DNA of 64,000 nt from Cocos nucifera (taxonomy: Eukaryota > Streptophyta > Magnoliopsida > Arecales > Arecaceae). The stretch's first letter is position 1; the number at the start of each line of letters is the position of its first letter. Where the stretch lies: NCBI GenBank assembly GCA_006176705.1, contig QRFJ01006390.1:124001-188000 (forward strand), read 5' to 3'. The notes below the pieces were generated by a model. The model was not told the DNA's origin. It was given only the letters and a program-made list of their open reading frames with translations, and did no database searches. Made by a program: the position numbers and the translations under genes. Positions 46,711 through 56,708 of this stretch are shown here, piece by piece.

Positions 46711-47444
46711 ATAGGGAGAGGCACGGACGATGGTCTACATGTGCCCCCACAGCCCATTAGGAATCTTGTCCTAACGTGAGCAAAGTCTAAATCCGAGCTT
46801 CGAAGTCTATAGGAGACAGGATCTCCATCAACCTCGGTCAGAGCGCTCGAGCCAACCTCGGCTGGAGATGAAATCTCTCTCAAGTGCCCACATCAACCTC
46901 GACCATAGGAGATAAGATCTCCCTCGAGGGTTCGCGGCAACCTCGGCCAGAGCGCCCGAGCCAACCTCGGTCAGGTCGCTTGAGCCAACCTCGGCCTGAG
47001 CTAGGATCGGAGGTGGCCCCGACCGGATATAAGATCTCTCCCGAACGACCGAGACAACCTCGAACAAAGACAAGATTGGAGACAACCTCGGTCAGAGATC
47101 AAATCTCCCCCGAGACAATCTCGACCATAGGAGATAAGATCACCCTTGAGTCGACCTCGACTGCAAGAGAGGAGACCCCTCCGAGTCAGCCTCGATCGCT
47201 GGTGATAATATCGCCCCCAAGGAGCTTAACCTTCGACCTTGACCGCAAGGGGGTGAGATCTACTTTAACCTCGGCTGGAGATGAGATCTCTCCTGGGCTT
47301 CAACTTCAGCATCAACTTTGGCTGGAGATGATATCTCTCCTAGGCTTCAACCTGAACCAGCACGGAGCACAGAAGAGAATCTCGGCAGTCGTCTTTTCTG
47401 CACTTCCTTCCTTCGAGTTTCGAACTTGGGAGTGGGGGGACTAT
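46711..47444 (+). repeat. Inverted duplicate of the 3' internal region of element B
   Basis: Plus-strand copy of 38681-39412. It starts inside a 115-bp unit (TGTGCCCCCACAGCCC), runs through the GATCTTATCTC repeat block in opposite orientation (46800-47390), and ends with the polypurine tract GGGAGTGGGGGGACTAT at 47428-47444. Confidence 0.9.
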
Positions 47445-48266
47445 TGTTGGGGATGAACCCCGCTCCCACCGAAGTCTAGCCTAATGCTCAGGTTGGTGCA
47501 GCCGGTAGCCATGGAAGGATTTCAGCGGATGAGTCTTAGTCGAACTCCTTCAGCTGACTGAACTCTTAAAGATGCTGGGCTTATTCGGCCAAACTCCTCA
47601 GCGACCGTCCCTCGGCCGAACTCCTCAGCGGCCATCCACTATCCCTCGATCAAACTTCTTAGCGGTCGAACTCCTCAGCAGCCGCACGCCTTCCGAACTC
47701 CTTCAGCTATTGTTCCTCGTGGGTGGCCCTCTCCAGCCGTATTCCTTTTGGGAGTCCGAACTCCTTCAAAATGGGTACCCGTCAAGGCTCTTCAATCCTT
47801 CATTCGACCCTGAGCAGCTCAGGATCAAGACAGCCGCAGTCATCACCATCAGTCCGCTATAGGCGACAGCGACCCACTACCGGGTGACGATGGCTGTCAC
47901 TATCAATCCATTGCAGGCGGCGCTGTAGACAGCGCCTTCCTCCTGGGACTGACTTCGCCGAACCTCGAACGGTCCACCACCATGCGGCTATGGCTGTCAC
48001 CATCGAGCTCCGCCTATAAAAAGAATCCTCCAAATACGCTAACTCTAATCTCTGATCTCTAAGCTCTCCTCTCCCTCTCTAAGCTATGTGGAACTCATTT
48101 TCGAGCACTCCATTCCTGTTGGCCAGAACTGACTTGATCGTCGGTGGGTCCTACCGGAGCCATCCCCCACCGGCTCTAGATGGAACTTTATTTTGCAGGT
48201 TCCGACGGCGACCTTGTCCACCACCGCTCCAGCTGATTCCAACGACGACCGAATTCTGCACCAACA
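47445..48266 (+). repeat. Right outer LTR of element B (plus orientation)
   Basis: 822 bp, TGTTGGGGATGAACC to TTCTGCACCAACA, followed by CTAGT. A TATA box (CTATAAAAAGAATCC, about 48013) lies mid-LTR. It is the exact inverse arrangement of the left outer LTR. Confidence 0.92.
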
Positions 48267-48779
48267 CTAGTAATAGATGTATTTATATTTTCCAGCACTA
48301 TATTGTTTCTAATCAACAACACTTGGTGCCTTGCAAGCTAAACTTTATTATTAACATGGATATTTAGCTGCAACTTACTAAACATCACTTTTCATATTTT
48401 TTAATAGTTTAAAAAGATCCAGTGGAACTATCTACTAAAAGTCATAACTTTTTATTATTTTGTAGGTGATCAATTGAAAAGTGCTCCTTGCTTGGATTGG
48501 GTATATACTTTTTTATTACTTAGGAACTTTTTGATATCAATATAGATGTGATGGGGCTGAATATTATGGCACTATTACATTTATTATAATAAGATGAATT
48601 TAGGATTAGATCATCGAAAATTTAGAGAGCTGAATTTTTGAACATATTTTGTATGTTTACTATATATCAATTGCTCATAGTCTTTACAATAGAGAAATTT
48701 AAATATTTTAAAGAAGCTTTCACGATCAGCTTAATATTATTGAATGTGCAGTAAAATACCTTGATATATAAATAGTACA

Positions 48780-49080
48780 TTAGTCACTATTATTAGCTTG
48801 CCTAGAGGTATGTATTGAACTATTGGATGACTAATGTATGATAATATTGGTAAACACCATCTTCTAGAAATTATACATCGATTTGCCTGAAGGTCTATAT
48901 TGAATCTCTAGATGACTAATTTATCTTGTATGTATCAGTTGGTCATAGATAATTCACGATTAAATATGACATTTCAAAAATCATATATATATTTGTCTAT
49001 GGATGTTTATTAGATTGTTGGATAACTAATTTGTCATCTATATATGCACTAGTTATGGACTATATACTAGTAAACACTAT
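48780..49080. repeat. Degenerate tandem repeat, about three units of roughly 100 bp
   Basis: Each unit has TTGCCT-GAGGT, TATTGAA-T-TTGGATGACTAATTT and GTAAACACCAT-like words (about 48799, 48888, 48990). Confidence 0.55.
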
Positions 49081-49254
49081 ATTTTGGTGGTTGATTTTAG
49101 TAAATTTTTGTAAACAAATAGATTGACCTTCTCGTGGGTAAAGATCTACTAATTTATCAGGATTATTTCTACTTGACATTACTGATCTATAATCAACTGA
49201 TTTGGAAGTGAGCAGAAACCAATTAGCATTCAACTCAGGCAATGCTTGTGGAGA

Positions 49255-49745
49255 AAGAAATCATGGGAGAGGGCCTCATCCCATGGCTTTCAAAAGGATG
49301 GAGGAAAGAAGTCCCCCATAAAACTTTTTAAAAATTCTCTCTTAGGTAGTGATCTTCACTTGCTATTGTTGGGTTGGAGTTTAGCACAAATAGATGAGCC
49401 CTAATTGAGAGCATGTTATGCTTGGCTTCGAAGAGAGTGGAAAAAAAAGCCCTCCAAAAAAATTTTTAAAAAAAAATTTGTTGGGTACGGGCCTTCGCTT
49501 GCTATTGTTGAAGTGTGGTTTTGCGCCAACTAGTGAGCCCCATTCAAAGAGAGCATGAAAGGGCCTTCTCCTTGGTTTCGAATAGGGAAGAGGAAAGAAG
49601 CCTCCACACAAAAATTAAAACAAGAACTGTTGAGAAGGAGGCTTGACTTGTTGTAGTCGGAGTGCGGTTTAGCACCGACCACCGAGCCCTCGGTAGAGAG
49701 CGTAGGAGAAAGCATTGTCTCTAGCTTCGGAGGGCATAGGGCAAT
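49255..49745. repeat. Tandem repeat, three units of about 145 bp
   Basis: Landmarks GAGCCC ... GAGAGC (49396, 49536, 49684) and GAAAGAAG-CCTCC (about 49306, 49446, 49595) recur at about 140-148 bp. Minus-strand frames with PFHALFEWGS-like peptides are by-products. Confidence 0.65.
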
Positions 49746-51129
49746 GAGGGAGGATTCTTTAGTGAGATAAGAGAAGCAGAGCATGCCATCAGAGAGGAAG
49801 GCAAAGAGATTGAGAGAGGGATTTGAAAGAAAGAAACAAAACTATAGGAGTTTGAGATAAAAGGATTCCACTGGAAAGAGTCCCCTTGATCTTTTTAAGA
49901 TATATGCCAAGAGGTGGGCAGGATACACGGCAAACAATGAAGCTATCCCCAGGTGATTTTCTCTAGTGCCGACATTTTTTTGCTCAAATTATAAAGTTTG
50001 AATTTGTATGCATGAGCAAAAAATTAGGTACCTAGAGATAGCCTCTTTGTTTACCACATATCTTTTGGAAGTAGTAATTTTAGTCGATCCATCAGGTATC
50101 CAACCAATCTGATCCAGATAAGATGGATTTTATTTTATCTGATTAAAATCTAGGATGGATATGAATTCTAAAAACAATAGCTGAAGTAGGTTCGCTTGAA
50201 TATGGATAATGATATGCTCGATCCGAATCTAATTTAATATAATATTAATATATATCCTCTATTTAAAATTATAATAATTTTATATTATTTATATATATCT
50301 AATGTGATCAATCTCTTTTATATATCTGATCCAATCCAATTCGCATCTCTATTTGACCCAATCCGATACAAGTATGGGACGAATATGGATATAAAATTTT
50401 TACTTATGAGATGAGTGTGGGTATGAATTGATCCTACCTATATTTGATCTATTGCCATCCCTACATGTCCCATTGTAGCACATATCTTGAAGATCCATGC
50501 TTTATAATTTACAATTTATTTCTAGGAACTTATTGGTCAACTTTCTCCAAAAGAGAGATTCACCGGTCCCAAGCATTTTATCACACATTTTTTTGTGCAT
50601 CTTTTAGAAGTATCACAATTCCAACCCATGACTGATTCTAAGATTCAATAAAAGGCAAGAACATAGTTGTGTAAGTGCTTACAGTACTAGGCTTTCCATA
50701 AAAAAAAATTCATGTATATCTTGTGGTCCAATATTTACCAAAATGCACTCATCCTTGTTAAGGTTCATATACATCATAAGAATCTTTGGATTATCTAGAG
50801 AGATGAAATAGATCAGAGGTGAATGTTGTTAGTAATCTACCAACTTTGAGTCTCACCATAGGAAAATAGTTCTTCATTTCTTTTCCCTTTGAATCATGAT
50901 ACAGAAAAGTCTTTTTCACTTGATGCCCACTTAATGTGCCCAATCAAGTGCATGATGAAAGGGATAATCATTTCTACTTATTTCTCAAAGTGTGATCATT
51001 AGATATCATGATACCTAGCTTCATTGAAACAAGACACTTCTTAGATATGTGCTCATGATCTTCAACTCATAATTGTGAATCCAATTGAAGGATTAATAAG
51101 TTTTGTTTTTTATTTATAACTATAAGTAA

Positions 51130-52065
51130 TGTTGGTGCAGAATCTGATTGTCGTCGGATCCAGTTAGAGTGAAGGAGGATGAGATCGCCGTCGGTGACCT
51201 GCAAAATAAAGTCTCATTCGGAGCCGGTGGGGGTGGCTCCGATAGGATCCTCCGACGATCAAGTCAGCTCTTCTGGCCAACAGAAATGGAGTGCTCTGGA
51301 ATGAGTTCAACAGAGTTTAGAGGAGGAGAGGAGAGCTTAAAGCTTAGAGTAAGCGTATCTGGAGGATCCTTTTTATAGGTAGAGCTTGTAGAAGATTGAT
51401 GGTGACAGCTGTAGCTATCTAACAGCGGGCCGCTCGAGATCTGATAGAGTCAATCACGGAGGGAGGCGCCGTCTGCAGCACCGTCTGCAACTGATTGATT
51501 GTGACAGCCATCACCGTCTGGTAGCAGGTCGCTATCACCTGCAGTGGATTGATGGCGATCGTTCGTCAAGATTTAATGACCATAGCTCTAAGAAAGCGGG
51601 CATTGGTTGGTGGACTTCGGCATATATTGATTTTAGAGGAGTTCGAACTCCTGAAGGGGATACGTCTAGTGGGATTATCCGGGAGCAATCCATTAGAAGA
51701 ATTCATTTGGAGGAGAAGTTCGGAAAGAGTTCAACCGAAGGAGAAGCTTGGAAGAAGTTTGGCTTCCATAGGCATCCGACTGGAGGGGCACAGAGGAAGT
51801 TCGGCTCTCGTGGAAGTCCGACTGAAGCTCAACCGCTGAGGAGCTCGACAGGCTGAAGAAGTTCGAAAAAGACCAGGCCAGCTGAAGGAGTTCTGTGGAG
51901 TTCGGTCAGCTGAAGGAGTTCGACAAAGACCAGACAGGCTAAAGGAGTTCGATTGGCTGAAGGAGTTTGGCTAAAACTCGTTCGTTGAAGCTCTTCCATG
52001 GCTACCAGTTGCATTAGGCTAAGCATCGAACTAGACTTTGGTAGGAGAGGGGTTTATCCCCAATA
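51130..52065 (-). repeat. 3' LTR of element C
   Basis: 936 bp, plus-strand TGTTGGTGCAGAATC to TCCCCAATA (terminal CA lost). The polypurine tract follows on the minus strand (GTAGGGGGGACTATT). Confidence 0.9.
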
Positions 52066-52139
52066 ATAGTCCCCCCTACTTTCGAGTTTGAAACTCGAAG
52101 GAAGGGAGTGCAGAAAAGGTGACTATCGAAGTGCTCTTC

Positions 52140-54415
52140 CGGGCTCTGCACTGATTCAAGTCAAAGCTCGGGGGAGATCTCATCTCCAACCAAAGTTGAA
52201 GTTGAAGCTCGAAGGGGAGATCTCATCTCCAACTGAGGTTGACACGGTCGCTCAGGAGAGATCTTATCTCTGGCCGAGGTTGACTCGATCGCTCGAAAAA
52301 GATCTCATCTCTAGCTGAGGTTGACTCAGACGCTCGAAAGAGATCTCATCTCTAGCTGAGGTTGACTCGGTCGCTCGGAAGAGATCTCATCTCTAGTCGA
52401 GGTTGTCATGGTCACTCGGAAGCGTGGTCGCTCGAAAGAGATCTTATCTCTAGCCGAAGTTATCTCGGATGCTCGAAAAGATCTTATCTCTAGTCGAGGT
52501 TGACTCGATCGCTTGAGAGAGATCTTATCTCTAGCCGAGGTTGTCATGGTCGCTTGAGAGAGATCTTATCTCTGGCCGAGGTTGACTCGGGCACTCGAGA
52601 GAGATCTTATCTCTGGCCGAGGTTGATGCAGTCGCTCGAGAGAGAGATCAATCTCTAGTCGAGATTATCTCGGGTGCTTGAGAGAGATCTCATCTCTGGT
52701 CGAGGTTATCGTGGTCGCTCGAGAGAGATCTTATCTCTAGTCGAGGTTGACTTGGTTGCTCGGGAGAGATCTTATCTCTAGCCGAGGTTGTCGCGGTCGC
52801 TTGGAAGAGATCTCATCTCTGGCTGAGGTTGACTCAGGCGCTCGAGAGAGATCTCATCTCTAGTCGAGGTTGTCTCAGTCACTCGAGAGAGATCTTATTT
52901 TTGGCCGAGGTTGATGCGGTCACTCAAAAAGAGATCTCATCTCTAGCCAAGGTTGACTCGGGCACTCGAGAGAGATCTTATCTCTAGCCTAGGTTGATGT
53001 GGTCACTCAGAAGAGATCTCATCTTTAGCCGAGGTTGACTCGGGCGCTCGAAAGAGATCTTATCTCTAGCCGAGATTATCGCGGTCACTCGAAAGAGATC
53101 TTATCTCAAGCCGAGGTTATCGTAGATCCTCAAGGGAGATCTTATCTCCTGCGGCCGTGGTTGATGCGAGCACTCGAGGAAGATCTTATCTCTTACAACT
53201 GAGGTTGGCCCGGATCCTCGATGAAGATTCCTACGATCGAGGTTGTTGCGGACACTCGGAGGAGATCTTATCTCCTACAGTCGAGGTTGGCCCGGACCCT
53301 CAGGAGAGATCTTATCTCCTATGGCTGAGGTTGACGTGGGCGCTCGGGAGAGATCTTATCTCCTACAGTCGAGGTTGATGCGGGCGCTTATGAGAGATCT
53401 TATCTCCTGCAGTCGAGGTCGGTCCAAACCCTCGGACGAGTTCTTATCTCCTATGGCTGAGGTTGGCTCGGACCCTTAGGGGAGATCTTATCTCCTACAG
53501 TTGAGGTTGGCCCAAACCCTCAGGGGAGATCTTATCTCCTACGGTTGAGGTTGATGCGGACGCTTGGAGGAGATCTTATCTCGTGCAATCGAGATTGGTC
53601 CGGACCCTCGAGGGAGATCTTATTTCCTACAATCGAGGTTATTGCGGACGCTCGGAGAAGATCTTATCTCCTACAGTCGAGGTTGGCCCAGACCCTCAGG
53701 GGAGATCTTATCTCTTGCAATCGAGGTTGTTGTGGGCGCTTGAAGGAGATCTTATCTCCTACACTAAGATTGGTGCGGGCGCTCGGGGAGATCTTATCTC
53801 CTATGATCGAGGTTGCCTCGAGGAAGATCTTATCTTCTGCAGTCGAGGTTGATGTGGGCGCTTGGAGGAGATCTTATCTCCTACAGCCGAGGTTGGCCCG
53901 GACCCTCAGAGGAGATCTTATCTCCTACGGTCAAGATTGTTTGCGGATGCTCGGAGGAGATCTTATCTCCTACAGCTGAGGTTGATGCAGATGCTCGAGG
54001 AAGATCTTATCTCCTGCAGTCGAGGTTGGCCCAGACCCTTGGGGGAGATCTTATCTCCTACGGTTGAGGTTGTTATGAACGCTCGAGAGAGATCTTACCT
54101 CCTGCAGTCGAGGTCGACCCGAACTCTCGAGGGAGATCTTATCTCCTACGATCGAGGTTGGCCCAGACCCTCAGGATAGAGATCTTATCTCCTACGGTCG
54201 AGGTTGCCTTGGGGGAGATCTTATCTCCTATAGTCGAGGTTGATGCGGATGCTCGAGGAAGATCTTATCGCCTGCAGCCGAGGTTGCCTCGGGGAAGATC
54301 TTATCTTCTGTAGCCGAGGTTGTTGCAGGCACTTAGGGAAGATCTTATCTCCTGCAGTCGAGGTCGGCCTGGATCCTTGGGAGAGATCTTATCTCCTACA
54401 GTCGAGGTTGAAGGA
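52140..54415. repeat. 41-45-bp tandem array, about 50 copies, many with a hairpin core
   Basis: 52180-53110 has units near 41-42 bp with core GAGAGATCTTATCTCT and GCCGAGGTTGACTCGG. 53110-54415 has units near 45 bp with core GGAGATCTTATCTCC, whose arms GGAGAT/ATCTCC are perfectly self-complementary around CTT. A 45-bp period is a multiple of three, so long repeat-peptide frames appear on the plus strand; these run against the element and are broken in places. The same repeat family is present in low copy in A and B. Confidence 0.93.
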
Positions 54416-54420
54416 CTTTG

Positions 54421-54700
54421 GTCAGCTCATGTTAGGACGAGGTTCTCCTCCTGTTCCTAACATGGCAACTATTGACTGCTTCTTTTCTATCATCATATAG
54501 TTTTTGCATCCAGAAATAATATTATTGAAATGGAAGAATTTTACCGAAAGAAAGTTATTGGCAGCACGTCTCCGAATTTTCTATGCTTCAAGGTCGTGGG
54601 GGCGTTGTTCCTCCGAGTTTCTTTAGGCGGTAAGTCCTCTACCTCATGTTGGCCTTCTCAATTTGGAGCAAGCTTCTCTTAGCTTTGATGCTAGAAGGCG
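54421..54700 (-). pseudogene. Remnant of the 3' region and integrase end in element C
   Basis: CATGTTAGGACGAGG...CTGTTCCTAAC (54428-54467) is one piece of a 115-bp repeat unit. It is followed by sequence matching the integrase C-terminal region of A and B (LVLR / NWEGPYEVTEV-equivalent part, about 54540-54690). At about 54690-54700 it switches to sequence homologous to gag (GGCGGTCGATCTTCTTG, as at 44086 in B). Confidence 0.7.
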
Positions 54701-54779
54701 GTCGATCTTCTTGTCATTCCTTCCTCATTGGTGGTTCTAGCTCCTGGGGGGAGGACTTCTTCGCGTCCTTCCATCGAGA

Positions 54780-55315
54780 CTTCCTTGATGATGAGCTCAA
54801 GAAGAAGTTCGGGCCTTGCTTGCACTGGGGAGGTCATGAGTGCGGCCAAACTTCATTCCGCCCTCCTGTGAAACCTTCTGGGGGAGAACTTCATACCCCT
54901 TATCGGAGCTTCCTTGATGACGAGCTCGAGGAAAAGTTCGGCGGCCTCGCTCATGTCAAACTTCATTGCGCCCTCTTGTGAAATCTTTGTCGGAACTTTT
55001 TTGATGACGAGCTCGAGGGGGAGTTCGACCTCGCTTGCACTGAAGGAGGTCGTGAGCGCGGCCGAACTTCATTTTGCCTCCTGTGGAACCTTCTAGGGAA
55101 GAACTTCATGCCCCTTTATCGGGGCTTCCTTGATGATGAGCTCAAAGGAGAGTTTGACGGCCTCGCTCATGCCGAACTTCATTCCGCTCTTTTGTAAAAT
55201 CTTTGTCGAAACTTTCTTGATGACGAGCTTGAGGGGGAGTTCGGCCTTGCTTGCGCTGGGGGAGGTCGTAAGCATGGTCGAACTTCATTCCACCTCCTGT
55301 GAAACCTTCTAGATG
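54780..55315. repeat. 217-bp tandem repeat inside the gag region of element C
   Basis: GATGA(C/T)GAGCTC-like landmarks lie at about 54787, 54915, 55002, 55132 and 55219, with steps alternating 128-130 and 87 bp, so a composite unit of about 217 bp occurs roughly 2.5 times. Elements A and B carry a single version of this gag segment (near 26220-26330 and 44395-44480). Confidence 0.75.
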
Positions 55316-55319
55316 AGAA

Positions 55320-55614
55320 GTTTTGCTCCCTATTTCTCCTTCCTAAGGACGATGGGTATGCTAGCCCGAGTATTCTTCCTTGGAGCCGGTTTCCAACATC
55401 TTGATGGTGGATTTTCTAGTGGAGTCACCGTCGGAGGCTGCCACATGGCCTGTACTACCTCCGTGAGGCCACGAACCTGCTGGACAAGCAGGTTGAACTG
55501 CTCCGCATCTATCACGGGCATAGGTGGAACCCGAGTTACCGAGGCTAAAGTGGGAGCAGATGGATCTGGCGTGGAGGCCATCGATCATCGAGTCGAAGCT
55601 CTCCTAGGAGGCAT
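55320..55614 (-). pseudogene. Gag N-terminus of element C
   Basis: A minus-strand ATG at 55614 gives MPPRRASTR and then a stop; the frame continues with MPVIDAEQFNLLVQQVRGLTEVVQAM. This is homologous to the gag starts at 27573 and 45622. It is broken and lacks the core domain. The primer site ATTGGCATTAGAG lies just before the LTR (minus, about 55744). Confidence 0.85.
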
Positions 55615-55746
55615 TCTTTCTCGAAAAAGAACTTTGGAGAGGAAGAAGAGAGATCTCCGGAGAGAAAAGAGAGAAATCATCGCTGAGCACTTCTTTAAGA
55701 ATAAAAAAACCTCAGAGGCAGAGGGCCCTTTCTCTAATGCCAATTC

Positions 55747-56703
55747 TATTGGTGCAGAATCTTGTTATCGCCAAATCCAGTTGGAGTGGAGGAGGACAAG
55801 GTCACCGTCAGTGACCTACAAAATAAAGTTCCGTCCGGAGCCGGTGGGGGTGGCTCCGACAGGACCCTCCGATGATCAAGTCAGCTTTTCTGGTCAATAG
55901 AAATGGATTACTCTGGAATGAGTTCGACAGAGTTTAGAGGAGAGAGGAGAGCTTAGAGTAAGCATATCTGGAGGATCCTTTTTATAGGTGAAGCTTGTAG
56001 AGAGTTGATGGTGACAGCTGCAGCTGCCTGACAGCGGGCCGCTCGAGGTCTGATGGAGTCAGTCATGGAGGAAGGCATCATCTGTAGCACCGTCTGCAAC
56101 TGATTGATCATGATAGCCATCATTGTCTGGTAGCGGGTCGCTATCGCCTGCAGTAGACTGATGGCGATCGTTCATCAAGATTTAATGGCCGTAGCTCTAA
56201 GAAAGTAGACGTTAGTTGGTGGACTTCAGCATATATCGATTTTAGAGGAGTTCGGACTCCTGAAGGAGATACGTCTGGTGGAATTATTCGGGAGCAATCC
56301 ATTGGAAGAATTCGACTGGGGGAGAAGTTCGAAAAGAGTTCGATCGAAGGGGAAGCTCGGAAGAAGTTTGGCTCCCATAGGCATCCGGCTGGAGAGGCGC
56401 GGAGGGAGTTTGGCTCTCGTGAGAGTCTAACTAAAGCTCGGCCGTTGAAGAGCTCGATAGGCTAAAGAAGTTCGGCAAAGACCAGGCCGACTGAAGGAGT
56501 TCTGCAGAGTTTGGCCGGCTGAAGGAGTTCGGAAGGAGCCAAGCAGGCTGAAGGAGTTCGGTTGGCTGAAAGAGTTCGACAGGGATCAGGCAGGCTGAAG
56601 GAGTTCGACTAAAACTCGTCCGCTGAAGCTCTTCCGTGGCTACCGATTGCATTAGGCTGAACATCGAACTGGATTTTGGCAGGAGAGGGGTTTATCCCCA
56701 ACA
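55747..56703 (-). repeat. 5' LTR of element C
   Basis: 957 bp, plus-strand TATTGGTGCAGAATC (TG now TA) to TTTATCCCCAACA. TATA region CTATAAAAAGGATCC on the minus strand near 55990-55976. Confidence 0.9.
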
Positions 56704-56708
56704 AGTAA

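Larger units (their letters stand above)
37867..48266. mobile_element. Element B: Tat/Retand-type gypsy with three LTRs and inverted outer ends
   Basis: From left: LTR (minus), internal region (minus), LTR (minus), 0.73 kb of 3' internal region (plus), LTR (plus). The first 8.84 kb alone is a normal full-length element of the size of element A. The extra 46711-48266 is an inverted copy of its own left end (37867-39412), with the same boundaries to within a few bases. CTAGT flanks the whole (37862-37866 and 48267-48271), so the three-LTR structure most likely integrated as one molecule whose two ends were both U5 ends. Coding parts are far more damaged than in element A. Formation by joining or template switching between cDNAs is inference. 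Confidence 0.88.
48272..51124. other. Intergenic sequence with minor tandem repeats, no gene recognised
   Basis: No open frame resembles a known protein. Two small repeat blocks are listed separately. 50100-50420 is AT-rich with repeated GATCCAAT-like words. Confidence 0.5.
51130..56703 (-). mobile_element. Element C: non-autonomous Tat/Retand derivative with expanded 3' repeat array
   Basis: 5.57 kb. LTRs at 51130-52065 and 55747-56703; target duplication AGTAA on both sides (51125-51129, 56704-56708). Between them: polypurine tract, a 2.3-kb repeat array, a short integrase-end remnant, a junction into gag near 54690, a 217-bp-unit repeat within gag, and the gag N-terminus. Protease, RT, both RNase H domains and most of integrase are missing. 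It would need proteins from relatives such as A or B to move. Clean target duplications show it was a mobile unit, or a full element that lost pol after insertion. Confidence 0.9.

Noticed and set aside
53157..54179. Plus-strand frames encoding a 15-residue repeat peptide (EDLISYSRG-like)
   Set aside because: The 45-bp period keeps a frame open automatically. The frames oppose element transcription and break wherever unit length changes.
52140..54415. Regularly spaced repeats resembling a CRISPR array
   Set aside because: The intervals between cores are themselves repeats rather than unique spacers, there are no cas genes, and the setting is a plant retrotransposon.
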